Origin: Alphaproteobacteria bacterium
GTDB lineage: Bacteria > Pseudomonadota > Alphaproteobacteria > Micropepsales > Micropepsaceae
Assembly: GCA_947445215.1 (NCBI GenBank)
Contig: CANFDA010000009.1
Span: forward strand, 1 to 32,112
DNA length: 32,112 nt
Reading direction: 5' to 3'
Part shown: piece after piece, positions 1 to 6,332 of the stretch
Numbering within the stretch: position 1 is the first letter of the stretch
Layout of the letters: every line of letters begins with the position of its first letter
Translations under genes and position numbers: made by a program
Notes under the pieces: model-generated
The model's database searches: none
Told to the model about the DNA's origin: nothing
What the model saw: the letters and a program-made list of their open reading frames with translations, nothing else

Positions 1-142
1 CCTGGGCGCAGCTGGCCGCATCCTGGTGCGCAAGTCCGGCACCGAGCCCTTGATCCGCGTCATGGCTGAAGGCGAGGACGAGGTGCTGGTGCGCGCCGTG
101 GTGCGCGAAATCGCCACGGCGATTGAAGAAGCGGCAGCTTAG
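1..142 (+). CDS. glmM: Phosphoglucosamine mutase GlmM, C-terminal end (partial)
   Basis: This is the last 46 codons of an open frame that enters from outside the window (first full codon at position 2) and stops at TAG 140-142. The residues include [20 protein letters not shown], the phosphate-binding loop with the SGTEP(L)IR signature of the alpha-D-phosphohexomutase C-terminal domain. GlmM converts glucosamine-6-phosphate to glucosamine-1-phosphate in the cytoplasm, feeding UDP-GlcNAc for peptidoglycan and LPS. The LIRVMAEGE wording fits GlmM better than phosphoglucomutase or ManB, but only the tail is visible, so the subfamily call rests on that motif. Confidence 0.85.
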   Translation, partial: LGAAGRILVRKSGTEPLIRVMAEGEDEVLVRAVVREIATAIEEAAA

Positions 143-153
143 AACGCCGCTTC

Positions 154-222
154 TCACCCTTCGACAAGCTCAGGGTGAGGATATATAGCTCTTCCTCATG
201 CTGAGCCTGTAGAAGCATGAGG
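154..222. repeat. Pair of oppositely oriented REP-like hairpins between glmM and thiD
   Basis: Hairpin 1 spans 154-178: TCACCCT pairs perfectly with AGGGTGA around the loop TCGACAAGCTC. Hairpin 2 spans 194-222: CCTCATGCT pairs perfectly with AGCATGAGG around GAGCCTGTAGA. The second loop is nearly the reverse complement of the first, so these look like two copies of one REP-type unit in inverted orientation. Units with a GACAAGCTC/GAGCCTGTC core are, from memory, frequent in alphaproteobacterial intergenic DNA. The last stem arm contains the GAGG that would serve as the thiD Shine-Dalgarno sequence. Confidence 0.7.
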
Positions 223-226
223 TAGC

Positions 227-1018
227 ATGATCCCACGTCTTCTCATCGTCGCCGGTTCGGATTCCGGCGGCGGCGCCGGCATCCAGGCCGACATCAAGAC
301 CGCATGCGCCTTCGGCGTCTATGCCATGACCGCGATCACGGCGGTGACGGTGCAGAACACGCTGGGCGTCAACGGTTGGCAGTCCATCGACACCGATGTG
401 GTGAAGGGCCAGATAGACGCCTGTCTTTCCGACATTGGCACCGATGCGCTCAAGACCGGTATGCTGGGCGATGCTGCCGTGGTGACGGCGGTGGCCGATG
501 CCTTGCGCGGCCAGTCCGCGCCGCTGGTGCTTGATCCCGTCATGGTGGCCAAGGGCGGCGCGAAATTGCTGACCGATGAAGCGGTGACCGCCATCCGAAC
601 GCAATTGTTGCCGCTGGCCATGGTGGTGACGCCCAACCTGCCGGAATGCGAGGCGCTGATCGGCTTCGCGCCCACCACCGACGGCCAAGCGCGCGACGCG
701 GCGAAGAAATTCCGCGCTCTGGGCGCGCGTCATGTCCTGTTCAAGGGCGGCCATGCCTCGGGCGCTATCGTGCGCGATATCCTGGCCGACGGCGAAACCG
801 GCGAATTGCTGGTGCTGGAAGCGCCGCGCTTGGAGACCTGCCACACCCATGGTACCGGCTGCACGCTGGCGTCGGCCATCGCTTCAGGCCTGGCGCAGAA
901 GCGTTCGCTGGCCGATGCCGTGCGCCGCGCGCATGCCTATGTGCAGTACGCTATCCGCACCGCGCCGGGATTGGGCAGCGGCCACGGGCCGTTGAACCAT
1001 TTTGTGAAGCCAAGCTAG
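227..1018 (+). CDS. thiD: Hydroxymethylpyrimidine/phosphomethylpyrimidine kinase ThiD
   Basis: This 263-residue protein is the usual length for bacterial ThiD, which phosphorylates HMP and then HMP-P to HMP-PP for thiamine synthesis and salvage. The N-terminus reads [20 protein letters not shown], the glycine-rich substrate and nucleotide motif of the ribokinase-like family. The C-terminal [12 protein letters not shown] carries the anion-hole GTGC with the catalytic Cys region. The ATG at 227 is preceded by GAGG (219-222) with a 4-base gap. That GAGG sits in the closing arm of a hairpin, so initiation could depend on RNA folding. No TPP riboswitch is seen upstream, and no other thi gene is nearby. 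It stops with TAG. Confidence 0.93.
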   Translation: MIPRLLIVAGSDSGGGAGIQADIKTACAFGVYAMTAITAVTVQNTLGVNGWQSIDTDVVKGQIDACLSDIGTDALKTGMLGDAAVVTAVADALRGQSAPLVLDPVMVAKGGAKLLTDEAVTAIRTQLLPLAMVVTPNLPECEALIGFAPTTDGQARDAAKKFRALGARHVLFKGGHASGAIVRDILADGETGELLVLEAPRLETCHTHGTGCTLASAIASGLAQKRSLADAVRRAHAYVQYAIRTAPGLGSGHGPLNHFVKPS

Positions 1019-1025
1019 CCCAATC

Positions 1026-1112
1026 GTCATGGCCCACTTTAAGTGGGCCATCCAGGGCTGCGAGCGTCGGTGTTTGTTGCCCTGGATGGCCCGGGCAAAG
1101 CCGGGCCATGAC
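1026..1112. repeat. Cloverleaf-like composite palindrome between convergent thiD and purA
   Basis: An outer stem GTCATGGCCC (1026-1035) / GGGCCATGAC (1103-1112) can enclose three arms, or alternatively split into separate hairpins. Arm 1 is 1029-1051, ATGGCCCACTT against AAGTGGGCCAT with a single central T. The middle arm is ATCCAGGG (1050-1057) / CCCTGGAT (1080-1087). Arm 2 is 1086-1109, ATGGCCCGG against CCGGGCCAT. It lies entirely between two convergent stop codons and probably acts as a bidirectional transcription end as well as being a repeat-family member. The same architecture recurs at 4256-4373 and 15643-15742. Confidence 0.75.
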
Positions 1113-1120
1113 AGAGTCAA

Positions 1121-2410
1121 TTAAAGGACCACAAACGGGTCTCTTACCATGATGGTGTCATCGCGGTCCGGGCTGGTGGACAACAGCAGCACCTGCGAGC
1201 CGATAAGCTCCTCGACGCGGCGGACATACTTGATGGCGTTGGCCGGCAGTTCGGCCCAACTGCGCGCCCCGGCGGTGGTTTCGCTCCAGCCCTGCAGCGT
1301 TTCATAGACCGGCGTCGCCTGCCCCTGCGCGTTGGCGTCGGCGGGCAGATAATCCAGCCGCTCGCCATCCAGCATGTAATGGGTGCAGACCTTCAGTTCG
1401 TCGAAACCGTCCAGCACGTCCAGCTTGGTCAGGCAGATGCCGTCCACGCCGCCGGTGATGCAGGTCTGGCGCACCAGCACGGCATCGAACCAGCCGCAGC
1501 GGCGCTTGCGGCCCGTGACGGTGCCGAATTCATGACCGCGCTGGCCCAGCTTCTCGCCGATGGCGTCCTTCAGTTCGGTGGGGAAGGGGCCTTCGCCGAC
1601 GCGGGTGGTGTAGCTCTTGACGATGCCCAGCACGGTGCCGATGTCGCGGGGCGACACGCCCGAACCCGCCGCCGCCTGGCCCGCCACCGTGTTGGACGAG
1701 GTGACGAAAGGATAGGTGCCATGGTCGATATCCAGCAGCACGGCTTGCGCGCCTTCGAACAGCACGCGCTTGCCCGCCAGCTTGGCGGCATGCAGTTCCC
1801 GCCAGGACGAGCCAATGAACGGCACGATCTTCGGCGCCAGCTCGGTCAGCGACTTCAGCAGGCCCACCGCATCGACTTCCGGGTGGCCAAAGCCGCGCCG
1901 CAGCACATTGTGATGCGCCAGCAGCTTCTCGATCTTGCCCGGCAGCGAGATGGGGTCCTTGAGGTCGATGGCGCGCAGGGCGCGGCGGCCAACCTTGTCT
2001 TCGTAAGTCGGGCCGATGCCACGCTTGGTGGTGCCGATCTTCTGGGCGGCGGCATCCTCGCGCATGGCGTCGAGTTCGCGGTGCAGCGGCAGCACCAGGC
2101 AGGCATTCTCGGCCAGTACCAGCAGCTCGGGCGTCACGCTGAGACCGGCGGCGCCGACCTTGGCGATTTCCTCTAGCAGCGACCAGGGATCGACCACCAC
2201 GCCATTGCCGATGATGGAGCGCTTGCCCTGGACCACGCCGGACGGCAGCAGCGATAATTTGTAGGTCTTGTCGCCCACCACGATGGTGTGGCCGGCATTG
2301 TTGCCGCCCTGAAAGCGGACAACTATCTCGGCCCGGTTCGACAGCCAGTCGATGATCTTGCCTTTGCCTTCGTCGCCCCACTGGGCGCCGATCACGGTGA
2401 CGTTCGACAT
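1121..2410 (-). CDS. purA: Adenylosuccinate synthetase PurA
   Basis: This 429-residue enzyme matches the usual length of PurA. It joins IMP and aspartate using GTP to give adenylosuccinate, the first committed step to AMP. The N-terminus [20 protein letters not shown] is the family's GTP-binding loop with the catalytic Asp, followed by [23 protein letters not shown], and the C-terminal [11 protein letters not shown] region, are also present. The open frame extends 32 codons further upstream, but the extension is unlike PurA and runs through a promoter-like and hairpin segment, so the ATG at 2408-2410 is chosen. The gene ends in TAA. Its 5' leader contains a terminator-like hairpin (see 2418-2467). 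Confidence 0.96.
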   Translation of the reverse strand: MSNVTVIGAQWGDEGKGKIIDWLSNRAEIVVRFQGGNNAGHTIVVGDKTYKLSLLPSGVVQGKRSIIGNGVVVDPWSLLEEIAKVGAAGLSVTPELLVLAENACLVLPLHRELDAMREDAAAQKIGTTKRGIGPTYEDKVGRRALRAIDLKDPISLPGKIEKLLAHHNVLRRGFGHPEVDAVGLLKSLTELAPKIVPFIGSSWRELHAAKLAGKRVLFEGAQAVLLDIDHGTYPFVTSSNTVAGQAAAGSGVSPRDIGTVLGIVKSYTTRVGEGPFPTELKDAIGEKLGQRGHEFGTVTGRKRRCGWFDAVLVRQTCITGGVDGICLTKLDVLDGFDELKVCTHYMLDGERLDYLPADANAQGQATPVYETLQGWSETTAGARSWAELPANAIKYVRRVEELIGSQVLLLSTSPDRDDTIMVRDPFVVL

Positions 2411-2417
2411 GGCTGGT

Positions 2418-2467
2418 CCACGCAATAAAACCCGCGAGGCATTCGCGGATTTGCGTGGCGGCTTATA
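2418..2467 (-). promoter_or_regulatory. purA promoter -10 and structured leader with terminator-like hairpin
   Basis: Read on the minus strand, TATAAG (2467-2462) is a good -10 box, but no convincing -35 lies 16-18 bases upstream. The predicted transcript soon enters CCACGCAA (2458-2451), then CCGCGA-ATGCC-TCGCGG (2448-2432), a 6-bp hairpin followed by GTTTTATT, and then TTGCGTGG (2425-2418), which is complementary to the first segment. The inner hairpin plus T-run looks like an intrinsic terminator. The outer 8-bp stem would trap part of the T-run. The purA ATG follows 8 bases after the structure. It could be an attenuator, or simply the terminator of the upstream transcript. Confidence 0.45.
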
Positions 2468-2496
2468 GCAGGTGGGGAAGGCGGCGTAAGCCCCAA

Positions 2497-2524
2497 GGTG
2501 CCGCACCCTTGTGGATGCGGCACC
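2497..2524 (-). terminator. Hairpin downstream of the RcnB-like gene
   Basis: GGTGCCGCA (2497-2505) and TGCGGCACC (2516-2524) form a perfect 9-bp stem with a 10-base loop. It begins 13 bases past the TAA that ends the full RcnB-like frame and before the purA promoter. No T-run follows, so it may be a 3'-end-stabilising hairpin rather than an intrinsic terminator. Confidence 0.45.
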
Positions 2525-2536
2525 CGGACGCTCATT

Positions 2537-3205
2537 TTACCAGAAGACGCTCTAGGAAACCTGGATTACTTCGCCCGTATAGCGGTCGATGAGCAGGGCA
2601 TCATCGCCATAACGTACCCAGGTGGTGCCTGCAGAGGGGCGCGGCAGGTCATAGGCATAGTAATTGTTCAGCTAATAGCGGCTGCCCCAGAAGACGCTGG
2701 GCAGGATGTCGCCATAGCTCCAACGGCGATAGGAGAAGCCATTCGGGCGGTAATAGGCGCCGGCCCGGAAGCGGCTCTAGGAGTTCCAGTTGCGATAATA
2801 CTGGGAGAAGCGGCGATTGTCGTAGCCCGGACGGTTGTTGTAGCCGCTGCGATCGTTGTCGAAGCGGTTGTCGTTGCCGCCACGGTTGACGTCCGGGCGG
2901 CGGTCATTGTCGCCGCGATTGTAGCCGGAGCGATTGTCGTTGCGCTGGGACTGGACCTGCGGCGCCTGCTGACGCTGCTGGACCTGCGACAACTCTTCGG
3001 TGCGGGTCACGCCGCCGTCATTGCCACGGTCATAACGCGGCTGGCCCTGCGGCGCGCGCTGCTGGCCGTCATCGCTGCCACTGCGATTGGGGTACTGATC
3101 GCTTTGCTGGGCACGGGTACCGTCGCCGCGACCATCGCGCTGGGCCAGTGCCGGGGCGGTCAGGGCCGCAACCAGCGCGGCGGACAACAGAAGGATATTT
3201 TTCAT
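2537..3205 (-). pseudogene. RcnB-family secreted protein gene interrupted by three in-frame TAG codons
   Basis: The ATG at 3205 follows GGAG (8-base gap) and opens a clear signal peptide (MKNILLLSAALVAALTAPAL, then AQ). A long Asn/Arg/Gly/Gln-rich low-complexity stretch follows, to codon 142. Codon 143 is TAG (2777-2779). The same frame then continues with SRFRAGAYYRPNGFSYRRW and ILPSVFWGSRY, TAG at codon 178 (2672-2674), LNNYYAYDLP, TTWVRYGDDALLIDRYTGEV, TAG at codon 218 (2552-2554), SVFW and TAA (2537-2539). RYW-I/L-N, the YRLP-like stretch, WVRYxDDxLLID and the final FW are hallmarks of the RcnB family (periplasmic, linked to Ni/Co homeostasis in E. coli). There is no frameshift. Either it is a young pseudogene that might still make a 142-residue secreted peptide, or the TAGs are read through. 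Several neighbours use TAG as a genuine stop. Confidence 0.75.
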
Positions 3206-3297
3206 GGCGTTTACTCCACACGCTATCTGAACCATAACTTGGGGATAAGGAGCCGGTTCTATGGGCGCCAGAATGATCCACCCGACATGACTGCAGT

Positions 3298-3786
3298 ATG
3301 AACAAAGACGCCGCCGTTCCGTTCAGCATCTGCGCCGCGCAGGCGGGCGATGAAGGCGCAATTGTGGCTTTGCTGCGGGAACTGGCGGATTACGAGCGCG
3401 CCAGCGGCTTTGCGCTGACGGAAGTCGCGGTGCTGCGCGATCTGATCGGAGAAAATCGCGTGGCGCATTGCGATCTGGTCTTTGTCGGCGATGCGCCCGC
3501 GGCCATCGTGGTGTGGTTCTCGGTCTATCGCAGCTTCGGCGCGGCGCGCGGTCTTTGTGTCGAGGATCTCTATTTCCGTCCCGCCTTCCGGCGCCAGGGC
3601 CTGGGCGCGAAGCTGCTGGCGCGGCTGGCGAAGATGGCGCCGGCCGATGACGGCTTCCTGGAATGGCGCGTGCTGGACTGGAACGGCAAGGCCATGGCCT
3701 TTTACGAGGAATTGGGCGCGCGCGTGGTGGATGACTGGGTCACCTACCGCCTGACGGGCGAAGATTTGGAAAGATTGGCTTCATGA
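3298..3786 (+). CDS. GNAT-family N-acetyltransferase, diamine/thialysine acetyltransferase type
   Basis: This 162-residue protein has the full GNAT fold order: an N-terminal strand and helices with LLRELADYERASG, the central VEDLYFRPAFRRQGLGAKLL carrying the acetyl-CoA pyrophosphate loop (RRQGLG), and the C-terminal WRVLDWNGKAMAFYEELGA. VEDLY, VLDWN and FYEELGA are characteristic of the spermidine/spermine and thialysine N-acetyltransferase-like subgroup. The likely role is cytoplasmic acetylation of a small amine; the substrate is not readable. The stop codon overlaps the folA start by 4 bases (ATGA), so the two genes are translationally coupled. It diverges from the RcnB-like gene across 92 bases. 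Confidence 0.85.
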   Translation: MNKDAAVPFSICAAQAGDEGAIVALLRELADYERASGFALTEVAVLRDLIGENRVAHCDLVFVGDAPAAIVVWFSVYRSFGAARGLCVEDLYFRPAFRRQGLGAKLLARLAKMAPADDGFLEWRVLDWNGKAMAFYEELGARVVDDWVTYRLTGEDLERLAS

Positions 3787-4253
3787 TCACGCTGGTGGTG
3801 GCGGCGGCGCGCAATGGCATGATCGGCAAGGATGGCGCAATTCCCTGGCGGCTGCCGGATGACCTGAAGCGCTTCAAGGCGTTGACGCTAGGCCACACCG
3901 TAGTGATGGGGCGTAAGACCTGGGATTCGCTGCCCGACAAGAACCGGCCCCTGCCGGAACGGCGCAATGTCGTAGTCACCCGCGATGCGGCTTGGGCGGC
4001 GCCGGGCGCACAGCGTGCCACGCTGGAAAAGGCGCTGGCGGAAGAGGGCGAGATTTTCGTGATCGGCGGGGCGGAAATCTATCGCGCCGCCCTGTCGCGG
4101 GCCCGGCGCATCGAACTGACCGAAGTGCACAAGGATTTCCACGGCGACGCCGCCTTCACCTTCGACCGCTCGCAATGGCAGGAAACGGTGCGCGAAGATC
4201 ACGTCACCGACGACAGACTGGCCTACAGCTTCGTGACGCTGGAAAGAAAATGA
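3783..4253 (+). CDS. folA: Dihydrofolate reductase
   Basis: This 156-residue protein is a standard chromosomal DHFR, which reduces dihydrofolate to tetrahydrofolate with NADPH. The start ITLVVAAARNGMIGKDGAIPWRLPDDLKRFK contains the substrate loop and the conserved acid (second Asp of PDD, equivalent to Asp27 in E. coli). VVMGRKTWDSL and the VIGGAEIYRAAL cofactor motif follow in the usual order. It starts inside the end of the acetyltransferase gene (ATGA overlap). thyA, a frequent partner, is not in the window. The gene ends in TGA, 2 bases before a composite palindrome that probably ends the transcript. Confidence 0.95.
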   Translation: MITLVVAAARNGMIGKDGAIPWRLPDDLKRFKALTLGHTVVMGRKTWDSLPDKNRPLPERRNVVVTRDAAWAAPGAQRATLEKALAEEGEIFVIGGAEIYRAALSRARRIELTEVHKDFHGDAAFTFDRSQWQETVREDHVTDDRLAYSFVTLERK

Positions 4254-4255
4254 TT

Positions 4256-4373
4256 GTCATCCCAGCCAAGCGATGTGTCAGCATCGCGCCGAGCTGGGAC
4301 CCATTGTGCTGCTTGGGGAATGGGTCCAGGGTCTGCACTGCATCACTGCGTGCCGCAGTGCGCCCGGGATGAC
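4256..4373. repeat. Cloverleaf-like composite palindrome between convergent folA and the oxygenase gene
   Basis: The outer stem is GTCATCCC (4256-4263) / GGGATGAC (4366-4373). Arm 1 is CCCAGC (4261-4266) / GCTGGG (4293-4298), with GCGATG (4270-4275) / CATCGC (4282-4287) inside. The middle arm is GACCCATT (4298-4305) / AATGGGTC (4319-4326), perfect over 8 bp. Arm 2 is GCACTG (4335-4340) / CAGTGC (4356-4361). The sequence differs from the element at 1026-1112, but the arrangement (GTCAT...ATGAC ends, three internal arms) is the same. Confidence 0.72.
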
Positions 4374-4382
4374 AAATTGGGC

Positions 4383-5027
4383 CTAGACGGGCGCGCTCAA
4401 TTCAAACTCGATGACCAGCCGCTGCTCCTCGCCTTCATAGGCGCGTTCGCCGCGCGGCAACCAGCCAGGATAGAGCAGGATCATGCCCGATTGCGGGCGG
4501 ATCACTTCGGAGAAGCCGCCGCCGCCCTGGCTGCCGCTCAGTCCGCTGAGAAGGCGGAACGACAGGCTAGGGGCCACCATGGCGGGCATTGGTCCGCGCG
4601 GATCGCCCAGTTCGACCTGGCCGCCCAGCGCATCGTCATCCGACTTGCCATAGCCGTCATCGACGAAATAAACGCCCGCCCAGAAGGCTCCGGCGCGGGT
4701 GGCGGCGGCGTCCTTATGTTCGCCCTTGAAGCGCATGCTGGCGCGGGCGGCGATCTTCCAATCGGTTTTCACCCGTCCGCCGGTGCGCGAGGCGGTCATG
4801 CTGTCGGCGATGTCGGTAACGACGGTGAACAAAGTCTCGGCGTGATGATTGCCCCAGCTGCGGAAATCCTCCGCCGCATAGGCGCCCTGGTCTTTGGATT
4901 TCGCGCCATCCAGCTTCGCCGCGATCATCGGCTTCAGCGCGGCGTTCATCTCCACCGCCACGGGCAGGAAATGCACGCAAAGCGGTGTGGCGAACAGGCT
5001 GTGAATTTGCGGTTTGGTCGGGGGCAT
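4383..5027 (-). CDS. 2OG-Fe(II) oxygenase-like protein with metal-ligand positions altered
   Basis: This 214-residue protein resembles the short 'putative 2OG-Fe(II) oxygenase' family (TIGR02466 type). Visible family features are the N-terminal FATPL, a WGNHH segment near 58-62, GAFWAGVYFV (113-122, family norm close to PGAFWSGVYYV), LLYPGWLPRG (184-193, family norm close to FPSWLxH) and a late Arg (R203) in QRLVIEFEL. The His expected just before GAF is Arg111, and the His expected after WL is Arg192; H104 is the only His nearby. If my alignment from memory is right, the iron site is incomplete. It lies 11 bases downstream of mrp on the same strand and is probably co-transcribed. It stops with TAG. 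Confidence 0.6.
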   Translation of the reverse strand: MPPTKPQIHSLFATPLCVHFLPVAVEMNAALKPMIAAKLDGAKSKDQGAYAAEDFRSWGNHHAETLFTVVTDIADSMTASRTGGRVKTDWKIAARASMRFKGEHKDAAATRAGAFWAGVYFVDDGYGKSDDDALGGQVELGDPRGPMPAMVAPSLSFRLLSGLSGSQGGGGFSEVIRPQSGMILLYPGWLPRGERAYEGEEQRLVIEFELSAPV

Positions 5028-5038
5028 GGCGGGTGACG

Positions 5039-6181
5039 CTATTCCAGCACAATTTTGGGCGCGGCACGCTGTGTCGTTTCGAGCGCAGTGGCGACTTTTT
5101 TTGCGACCGCCATAAAAGCCGCGGCTTCTGGGCCTACCGGCTCGGCCACCGCGATGGGCGTGCCGAGATCGGACAGTTCGCGGATTTTCAGCACCAGCGG
5201 AATCTCACCCAGGAAGGGCGCGCCCACGGTTTCGGCGGTGGCGCGTGCGCCGCCATGGCCGAAGATGGGGTGTTCATGGCCGCAATTGGCGCAGACGAAC
5301 ATGCTCATATTCTCCACGATGCCCAGAATGGGGACCTGCACCTTGCCGAACATGGCGATGGCCTTGCGGGCGTCGATCAGCGCGATGTCCTGCGGTGTCG
5401 AGACGATCACCGCGCCGGCCATCGCCACGCGCTGGGTGATGGTGAGCTGGGCGTCGCCGGTGCCGGGCGGCATGTCCAGCACCAGCACATCCAGCGGGGC
5501 CCAGTTCACCTGGTTGATAAACTGCATCAGAGCCGATTGCACCATCGGGCCGCGCCAGATCGCGGCTTCGTCTTCGCGGATGATGAAGCCCAGCGACATC
5601 GACTTGATACCGTATTTCTCGATCGGCAGGATGCGCTTGCCGTCGGTGGTTTCCGGCTTGGTGGTGATGTCGAGCAGGCGCGGTACTGAGGGGCCATAAA
5701 TGTCGGCATCCAGCAGGCCCACCTTCAGGCCCAGCTTCGACAGTGACAGCGCTAGGTTGACCGCGACGGTGGATTTGCCGACGCCGCCCTTGCCGCTGGC
5801 CACGGCGATGATGTGCTTGACGCCTTCGACGCCTGTAGGACCCGTAGGAGCCTGGCGCGGCGGCGGCGGGGCGGCGGAATGCCCACCGGAATGTGAGTGG
5901 CCGTGATCATGGCTGTGATGATCCGAAGGCGCGCCGTCATGCGCCGTCAGCACCGCCGTCACCGACAGCACGCCGGGTACCGCCTTGGCGGCAGCCTCGA
6001 CCGCCAGGCGCAGGGGTTCGGCCTCGCGGCCACGGTTGTCATCGACTTCCAGCGCGAAGCCAACATGACCGTCCCGGACCACCAGGCCCTGCACCATGTC
6101 CTGCTGCACCACGCTGCGGCCGGAGACCGGGTCGATCACCTGATCCAGCGCTGCCAACACATCGTTCCGGGAAACCGCCAT
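5039..6181 (-). CDS. mrp: Mrp/ApbC-type iron-sulfur cluster carrier ATPase
   Basis: This 380-residue cytoplasmic protein has three parts. Residues 1-80 are a MIP18/DUF59-like domain (VLAALDQVIDPVSGRSVV). Residues 81-118 are a linker with eight His in 21 residues, then Pro-rich. From about 122 comes a deviant-Walker P-loop ATPase (ASGKGGVGKSTVAVNLALSL, then LLDADIYGPSVPRLL) of the Mrp/Nbp35 branch. The Cys pair CANC in FVCANCGHEHPIFGHGGA is the bridging Fe-S ligand site. It carries and delivers Fe-S clusters to apoproteins. The frame opens 14 codons earlier, but MAVSRNDV is the family start, so the ATG at 6179-6181 is used. It stops with TAG, 11 bases before the oxygenase-like gene. Confidence 0.93.
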   Translation of the reverse strand: MAVSRNDVLAALDQVIDPVSGRSVVQQDMVQGLVVRDGHVGFALEVDDNRGREAEPLRLAVEAAAKAVPGVLSVTAVLTAHDGAPSDHHSHDHGHSHSGGHSAAPPPPRQAPTGPTGVEGVKHIIAVASGKGGVGKSTVAVNLALSLSKLGLKVGLLDADIYGPSVPRLLDITTKPETTDGKRILPIEKYGIKSMSLGFIIREDEAAIWRGPMVQSALMQFINQVNWAPLDVLVLDMPPGTGDAQLTITQRVAMAGAVIVSTPQDIALIDARKAIAMFGKVQVPILGIVENMSMFVCANCGHEHPIFGHGGARATAETVGAPFLGEIPLVLKIRELSDLGTPIAVAEPVGPEAAAFMAVAKKVATALETTQRAAPKIVLE

Positions 6182-6297
6182 AATTCGCCTGCTTTTGCGC
6201 GGCCTCCTATAGCGGCCACCCACGCCGAAACCAAGACAAAGCTGGGAACCGGCCGGGTTGCCGCGAATTCACCCTGTTTGCGGGGCAAAAGCCTCAC

Positions 6298-6303
6298 TAG
6301 ACT
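6298..6303 (+). promoter_or_regulatory. Possible -10 box for the DegP gene
   Basis: TAGACT (6298-6303), followed by GC, lies 29 bases before the ATG. The same octamer TAGACTGC lies 17 bases before the start of the DUF1684 gene (30776-30783). No good -35 is placed at normal spacing; TTGCGG (6278-6283) is only 14 bases upstream. The call rests on the repeated octamer and its position. Confidence 0.25.
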
Positions 6304-6332
6304 GCCGCTGCGAATCCCAAAGCTCCTCCACC

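Noticed and set aside
143-226. TPP riboswitch in front of thiD
   Set aside because: The gap is only 84 bases, is filled by two simple hairpins and lacks the conserved THI-box sequences.
1379-2176. Long plus-strand open frame (265 codons) opposite purA
   Set aside because: It is fully antisense to a well-conserved purA, has Gln/His/Arg/Ala-rich shadow composition and no ribosome site or motif.
2537-3205. TAG reassigned to an amino acid throughout the genome
   Set aside because: At least six neighbouring genes (glmM, thiD, the oxygenase gene, mrp, the exporter gene, mreC) end with TAG at the expected length, with no sensible extension beyond.
2498-3301. Plus-strand frame of 267 codons (Val/Ala/Ile-rich) across the RcnB-like region
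   Set aside because: Its Val/Ala/Ile runs arise as the antisense of Asn/Asp/Arg-rich codons. The minus-strand reading has a signal peptide, ribosome site and family motifs.
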